DNA from: Bifidobacterium breve
GTDB taxonomy: Bacteria; Actinomycetota; Actinomycetes; Nanopelagicales; Nanopelagicaceae
Direction of reading: 5' to 3'
Length of the DNA: 10,515 bases
NCBI GenBank assembly: GCA_945866155.1
Contig: CAMBGL010000032.1
Location: 1-10,515, forward strand
Shown here: positions 6,951 to 10,515 of the stretch, in pieces
Position numbering within the stretch: position 1 is the stretch's first letter
Layout of the letters: the number at the start of each line of letters is the position of its first letter
Notes under the pieces: model-generated
What the model saw: only the letters and a program-made list of their open reading frames with translations
Database searches by the model: none
What the model was told of the DNA's origin: nothing
Position numbers and translations under genes: made by a program

Positions 6951-7531
6951 ATAAGAATGTAAGCGATCAAGAAGAGAGCATTTACCCCAAGTGCGGTGAT
7001 CAGCGAATTATCGCGCAAGCTCAGGTAACTCAAACCATTACTCATTCCATTCGCACGGAAATTGGCCAAGCGAGTACGACACAGATACGTCGCCACACCC
7101 GAGTCAGTTCGCGGGGATTCACCGGGGCGAATATATCCGTTGAGTTGCAACCCCTTAATTTCACTGGGGTGGATCGTGCGGGAGTGATATCTGCCTGGAG
7201 TTTGGGCACACCAGATGCCTATCTTTGTGCCATCGCGAAGTTGCAAGAAAGCGGTGTATTTAGCTTCGATAACATCGACATCCTGCCAACCGACAATGAT
7301 GGTGCTCACGGGATTGTGAATGCGCACACCCTCATCGAAAATCTCAATGCTGGGACGATGCAAAACGATGTAGATGATCAAAGCAAAGAGAATGCACCAT
7401 GCCATGACACCCAACGCAGCGCTCAGGCCATCACTGAAGATGCTCTGCAAGGCCATTCCAGCGAGCAGCGCGTAGGCAATGCAAGCAGTCACCAGCGAAC
7501 CGCGGGGTCTAAAAAATTCACGATTATTCAC
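6941..7531 (-). CDS. PH-domain membrane protein (bPH_6-like), antisense within the transporter operon
   Basis: This is a 196-residue membrane protein of unknown role. It begins FFRPRG, then two hydrophobic helices (about 13-31 and 37-57). A short beta-rich domain follows (about 60-108: SIEIFDEGVRIHNPV, then GWQDVDVIEAKYTAFLQLRDGTKIGI), matching the small bacterial PH domain of actinobacterial proteins often annotated as low-molecular-weight antigen MTB12/Cfp6-like. A polar segment containing RPGESPRTDSGVATYL comes next, and a C-terminal helix (about 176-194) ends the protein. The start is a GTG at 7531; an in-frame TGA four codons upstream rules out a longer version. No Shine-Dalgarno is visible and the mRNA may be leaderless. 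The plus strand is also open here (6947-7573), but that translation is low-complexity, hydrophilic and family-less, whereas this one has helices and a recognisable domain. It sits tail-to-tail with the permease gene and head-to-head with the ATPase gene, separated by 34 bp. Confidence 0.75.
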   Translation of the reverse strand: MNNREFFRPRGSLVTACIAYALLAGMALQSIFSDGLSAALGVMAWCILFALIIYIVLHRPSIEIFDEGVRIHNPVSTIIVGWQDVDVIEAKYTAFLQLRDGTKIGIWCAQTPGRYHSRTIHPSEIKGLQLNGYIRPGESPRTDSGVATYLCRTRLANFRANGMSNGLSYLSLRDNSLITALGVNALFLIAYILIHA

Positions 7532-7536
7532 CGTTC

Positions 7537-7543
7537 TATTTTG
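7537..7543. promoter_or_regulatory. Overlapping -10-like hexamers in the 34-bp divergent gap
   Basis: On the minus strand CAAAAT (7538-7543) is followed by exactly six bases and then the GTG of the PH-domain gene, the spacing of a leaderless start. On the plus strand TATTTT (7537-7542) could be a -10 for the ATPase gene, whose GGAGG and ATG follow. Neither has a convincing -35. If both are used, the two genes would compete for the same few bases. Confidence 0.22.
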
Positions 7544-7565
7544 TCACGTAAGGCGGAGGTTTCAC

Positions 7566-9206
7566 ATGTCTAATCCAGTCCTTAAAGTAGATAAATACTG
7601 TGTCGACTTTTGGGTCGATGGAGTCTGGTACCCAGCCGCCATCGATATGAACTTTGAACTTGAAGCTGGAAAAGTCCTCGCCATCGTTGGTGAATCAGGT
7701 TCAGGAAAGTCCACGACCGCTCTTGGATTGATGAATTTGCTTGCAAGTAATGCTCGTATGTCTGGCAGCATTCTTGTCAAGGGCCAAGAAATGTTAGATG
7801 CGACCCCGCACATTCTCCATCAATTTCGAGGCAAAGAAGTTGCCTACATATTCCAAGAGCCAATGACAGCCCTTAATCCTGTCTACACAATTGGTTTTCA
7901 AATTGTTGAAACTCTGCGCAATCACTTCGATATGGGTCCCAAAGAGGCACATGATCGCGCCGTTGAACTAATTCGCATGGTTGATATTCCAGAACCCGAA
8001 AAATCTATCAACAAATATCCTCATCAACTCTCCGGTGGTCAGCGCCAGCGCGCAATGATTGCTCAAGCACTTGCATGCGACCCAGGATTATTGGTTGCAG
8101 ATGAACCAACAACAGCACTGGATGTAACAGTGCAAGCAGAAATTCTAGATTTGATGCGCGGACTCAAAGACAAACTCAATTCGGCCATCTTGCTCATCAC
8201 TCACGACATGGGAGTGGTTGCAGATATGGCAGATGAAATCCTTGTTATGAAAGATGGAGTAACTGTCGAACACGGCAGCGCAGACCAAATCTTCAACCGC
8301 CCGCAGCATCCATATACAAAAGAACTATTGGGCGCAGTTCCAAAGCTTGGATCATCAAAAAAGCGCGAACTCACGATTACAGATAAATCACCTGTTCTCA
8401 CATTAGAAAATGTCACGATTGAATATCCAAAGCGAGGACGTATCCCAGCATTTGTTGCGGTCAAGAATTTCAACTTAGAAATTTTCCGTGGAGAAATTGT
8501 TGGCCTCGTTGGAGAGTCAGGTTCTGGAAAGACAACAGTGGGACGCGCATCTATTGGTCTGCTGCCAATCAAAGAGGGAAAGATTGAAGTCGTTGGAAAC
8601 GATATAAGCCGCGCAACACAAAAAGATTTATTCTCAATTCGTCGCCATACAGGCATAGTTTTCCAAGATCCAGCTAGCTCACTCAATCCACGCCTTCCAA
8701 TCGGTGAGAGCATTGGAGAGCCAATTTTCTTGGCAGGGCTTGCGAAAGGCTCTGACTTGGCCCATAAAGTTGAAGATTTACTTGATCAAGTAGAACTCCC
8801 ACGTAGTTACCGCAACCGTTATCCACACGAATTATCAGGCGGTCAGCGCCAGCGCGTAGGAATTGCTAGGGCGCTTGCTCTGACTCCAGATCTCTTGATT
8901 GCCGATGAACCAACTTCAGCACTCGATGTTTCCGTACAAGCCCGCTTCCTTGATTTGCTGCAAGAGTTGCAAGGCAAACTCCACTTCGCATGTCTCTTCA
9001 TTAGCCACGATTTAGCGGTTGTAGATATTTTGGCCCACAGAATTGCAGTGATGCAAGATGGAAAACTCGTAGAAGTTGGCGACCGCGACCAGATTCTTCA
9101 AAATGCAGATAATGCATACACGCGTCGTTTGATTGCAGCGGTTCCAGTGCCAGATCCAGCGGAGCAGCGAATTCGCCGCGAAGCTCGCCTTGCCGCTAAA
9201 AACTAA
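7566..9206 (+). CDS. Fused double ATPase of the peptide-type ABC importer (DppD-DppF fusion)
   Basis: This cytoplasmic energising subunit of 546 residues has two complete nucleotide-binding domains in one chain. Domain 1 has Walker A GESGSGKST (42-50), Q-loop Q97, signature LSGGQRQR (155-162), Walker B LLVADE (175-180) and switch H213, ending in the oligopeptide-type QHPYTKELLGAVP (247-259). Domain 2 has Walker A GESGSGKTT (316-324), Q367, LSGGQRQR (423-430), Walker B LLIADE (443-448) and H481. All catalytic residues are present in both halves, so both sites should hydrolyse ATP. Fusions of this type are known (for example YejF and GsiA). ATG 7566 is supported by GGAGG six bases upstream and by MSNPVLKVDKYCVDF, a usual beginning; an upstream in-frame start at 7479 lies within the opposite-strand gene. 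It is the only ATPase near the two permeases and is surely their partner, although the antisense gene separates them. Its stop overlaps the stop of tgt. Confidence 0.93.
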   Translation: MSNPVLKVDKYCVDFWVDGVWYPAAIDMNFELEAGKVLAIVGESGSGKSTTALGLMNLLASNARMSGSILVKGQEMLDATPHILHQFRGKEVAYIFQEPMTALNPVYTIGFQIVETLRNHFDMGPKEAHDRAVELIRMVDIPEPEKSINKYPHQLSGGQRQRAMIAQALACDPGLLVADEPTTALDVTVQAEILDLMRGLKDKLNSAILLITHDMGVVADMADEILVMKDGVTVEHGSADQIFNRPQHPYTKELLGAVPKLGSSKKRELTITDKSPVLTLENVTIEYPKRGRIPAFVAVKNFNLEIFRGEIVGLVGESGSGKTTVGRASIGLLPIKEGKIEVVGNDISRATQKDLFSIRRHTGIVFQDPASSLNPRLPIGESIGEPIFLAGLAKGSDLAHKVEDLLDQVELPRSYRNRYPHELSGGQRQRVGIARALALTPDLLIADEPTSALDVSVQARFLDLLQELQGKLHFACLFISHDLAVVDILAHRIAVMQDGKLVEVGDRDQILQNADNAYTRRLIAAVPVPDPAEQRIRREARLAAKN

Positions 9207-10444
9207 TCGTTAGATTGGCCTGAGCGGTGCTTGTAGCGCCCTAAGAAATCAGCCTTCATATCGGCAAAGTTTCCATCTCGGAGCGCTTGTCGCATCTGAT
9301 CAACGAGTCGGACAATGAATCGCTCGTTATGAATAGTTGCAAGCGTTGCAGCGAGTATTTCCTTACCGCGAAATAAATGGTTGATATAGGCCCGTGTGTA
9401 GTGCGTACAGGTGTAACAGTCGCATTCGTCATCTATAGCGTTGAAATCGCGCTTATATGCCCCGTTAGAGGCGTTAAAACGCCCTTCCATCGTATAAACA
9501 GCGCTAGTTCGTGCAATTCGCGATGCAAGTACGCAATCGAATGTATCAATTCCGTTTTCAACGCCGACAAAGAGATCTTCAGGGGCGCCAATACCCAATA
9601 AATGCTTAGGCTTATTTTCGGGAAGCACTTCATTAACCCATGTAACGATGGTGCCGAGTGAATCTTTATCAAGGGCCCCACCAATACCAAAACCATCAAA
9701 TGAAATTCCAGAAGATTGCATAGCACCCATGTCGGCGGCCGCTTTCTTGCGAAGGTCTTCATATTGCGCCCCTTGGATAACCCCGAAAAGTGCTTGATAT
9801 GGCTTGCCGACGCGTTCTTCGCTCTGGCGTTGATGTTCATCGAGGCAACGAATTGCCCAGGCATTGGTGCGATCAATTGCTAACTCTTGATATTTACGGG
9901 TGTTATGCAAAGTAGTGCATTCATCAAAGGCAAAAATAATGTCAGCACCGATTTGATGTTGGACCTGCATTGATATTTCAGGAGTAAAGCGATGCATGGA
10001 GCCATCGAGGTGGGATTTGAATGTAACGCCCTCATCATCGACATGGGCCAAGCGCTCTTTATTATCGGCAATAACATCATCGGCTCTGAAAGTATCGGCA
10101 TTCATTGCCAATACTTTTTTGAAACCAACACCGAGTGATAAAACTTGGAAGCCACCGCTATCGGTAAAAGTTGGACCATTCCAATTCATAAATTGTGAAA
10201 GCCCGCCAGCCTCATCGAGGACATCAGGGCCTGGCTGTAAATAGAGATGGTAGGCATTGGCCAGCAGTGCCTGCGAACCAAGATCGCGCATTGACTCTGG
10301 CAAGACAGATTTCACAGTTGCTTTTGTGCCAACAGGAATAAAGGCAGGGGTTTGGATATCTCCATGAGGAGTCGAAATAGTTCCAACACGAGCAAGTGAA
10401 TTTTCTTGCGAATGTTTTATCTCAAAAGAGAAATCCTTACCCAT
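9203..10444 (-). CDS. tgt: tRNA-guanine(34) transglycosylase, actinobacterial type
   Basis: Tgt exchanges guanine at the wobble position of GUN tRNAs for preQ1 or queuine on the way to queuosine. The 413-residue protein has the expected parts: TDSGGFQVLSL (94-104) with catalytic D95, FAFDECT (171-177) with D174, HLLGIG (281-286), nucleophile D303 in TFDCV, and a zinc site formed by C341, C343, C346 and H372 (CxCxxC plus H 26 residues on). About 28 residues are inserted after VLSL (about 105-134: GVGFKKVLAMNADTFRADDV and on), which I recognise from Bifidobacterium-type enzymes. The base-recognition stretch usually written GGLAVGE is here GGALDKD (255-261), so substrate preference may differ from Escherichia coli Tgt. 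I place the start at ATG 10444 (MGKDFSFEIK), where homology begins. Starts at 10480 or 10495 add unmatched residues and would overlap the probable upstream gene. Its stop overlaps that of the convergent ATPase gene by four bases. Confidence 0.92.
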   Translation of the reverse strand: MGKDFSFEIKHSQENSLARVGTISTPHGDIQTPAFIPVGTKATVKSVLPESMRDLGSQALLANAYHLYLQPGPDVLDEAGGLSQFMNWNGPTFTDSGGFQVLSLGVGFKKVLAMNADTFRADDVIADNKERLAHVDDEGVTFKSHLDGSMHRFTPEISMQVQHQIGADIIFAFDECTTLHNTRKYQELAIDRTNAWAIRCLDEHQRQSEERVGKPYQALFGVIQGAQYEDLRKKAAADMGAMQSSGISFDGFGIGGALDKDSLGTIVTWVNEVLPENKPKHLLGIGAPEDLFVGVENGIDTFDCVLASRIARTSAVYTMEGRFNASNGAYKRDFNAIDDECDCYTCTHYTRAYINHLFRGKEILAATLATIHNERFIVRLVDQMRQALRDGNFADMKADFLGRYKHRSGQSND

Positions 10445-10451
10445 TACAAAA

Positions 10452-10515
10452 TTACCAAATTGCAACTCGCTCAGATTCATCGAGCCATAGAGCATCTTCT
10501 TTAGTCAAGCCATAT
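10452..10515 (-). CDS. C-terminal end of an unidentified gene upstream of tgt (partial)
   Basis: From the right window edge one minus-strand frame reads 20 codons ending ...TKEDALWLDESERVAIW and a TAA at 10454-10452. This leaves seven bases before the tgt ATG, a spacing typical of genes in one operon. It would explain why tgt lacks an obvious ribosome-binding site: translation could be coupled. The composition is protein-like, but 20 residues are too few to name a family, and the reading rests on position and plausibility only. Confidence 0.4.
   Translation of the reverse strand, partial: YGLTKEDALWLDESERVAIW

Noticed and set aside
7479..7565. Upstream in-frame start at 7479 for the fused ATPase
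   Set aside because: The added 29 residues are unlike the family and lie in the opposite-strand gene; ATG 7566 has GGAGG six bases upstream.
6947..7573. A 208-codon plus-strand reading frame between the permease and ATPase genes, in line with the operon
   Set aside because: Its translation is hydrophilic, has no recognisable domain and no ribosome-binding site. The opposite strand over the same bases encodes membrane helices and a PH-like domain, so this frame is a shadow.
1..9206. A peptide antibiotic (microcin-like) system, since TldD and a peptide-type importer are near each other
   Set aside because: The tldD gene is divergent and separated by an exporter gene. No precursor-peptide gene or modification enzyme is visible. 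TldD and Dpp-type importers are both common housekeeping functions.
10445..10495. Longer tgt starting at 10495 or 10480
   Set aside because: The extra residues match no Tgt N-terminus and lack a ribosome-binding site; another frame there reads like the end of an upstream gene.

Overview
The window looks like a piece of a compact, moderate-GC actinobacterial chromosome. The GC is roughly mid-40s percent by eye and was not computed. The actinobacterial signals are a TldD protein with a HESIGHATELDRA active-site block, a tRNA-guanine transglycosylase of the Bifidobacterium/actinobacterial sequence type, and a small PH-domain membrane protein of a class common in Actinobacteria. Tiny or negative intergenic gaps and an apparently leaderless tldD start point the same way. 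A streamlined lineage, such as freshwater Nanopelagicales, would fit, but that is inference only.

Layout. Positions 1-896 (minus) hold the N-terminal 298 codons of a TldD-type metallopeptidase, which runs off the left edge. A 39-bp divergent promoter region leads to an MFS exporter at 936-2234 (plus). A 142-bp gap (2235-2376) carries a tandem 18-bp repeat, a sigma70-like promoter and a foldable 5' leader. It precedes a family-5 peptide-type ABC substrate-binding protein (2377-4209). A very strong terminator-like hairpin (4261-4304) separates this gene from two permease genes (4339-5883 and 5880-6950), which overlap by ATGA. A PH-domain membrane protein gene (6941-7531, minus) then lies on the opposite strand. 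The transporter resumes with a double ATPase, a DppD-DppF fusion (7566-9206). Its stop codon overlaps the stop of a convergent tRNA-guanine transglycosylase gene (9203-10444, minus). The last 64 bases probably hold the 3' end of the gene upstream of tgt.

How the genes work together. Substrate-binding protein, two permeases and fused ATPase make one complete Dpp/Opp-type importer, likely for peptides; the substrate cannot be read from sequence. The hairpin after the binding-protein gene would let that protein be made in excess over the membrane complex. The opposite-strand gene between permeases and ATPase means either that the ATPase has its own promoter or that the operon is noncontiguous, with a transcript antisense to the PH-domain gene. 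The MFS exporter, TldD and Tgt are probably independent neighbours.

Most interesting points: the first permease is about 170 residues longer than its family because of a block of about six extra membrane helices; the antisense gene splits the operon; the binding-protein promoter carries a tandem operator-like repeat; and the binding protein has no lipid anchor. I saw no mobile element, CRISPR array, tRNA or rRNA, and no gene-free stretch longer than about 142 bp. Apart from the long permease, the window is mostly recognisable housekeeping and transport genes.
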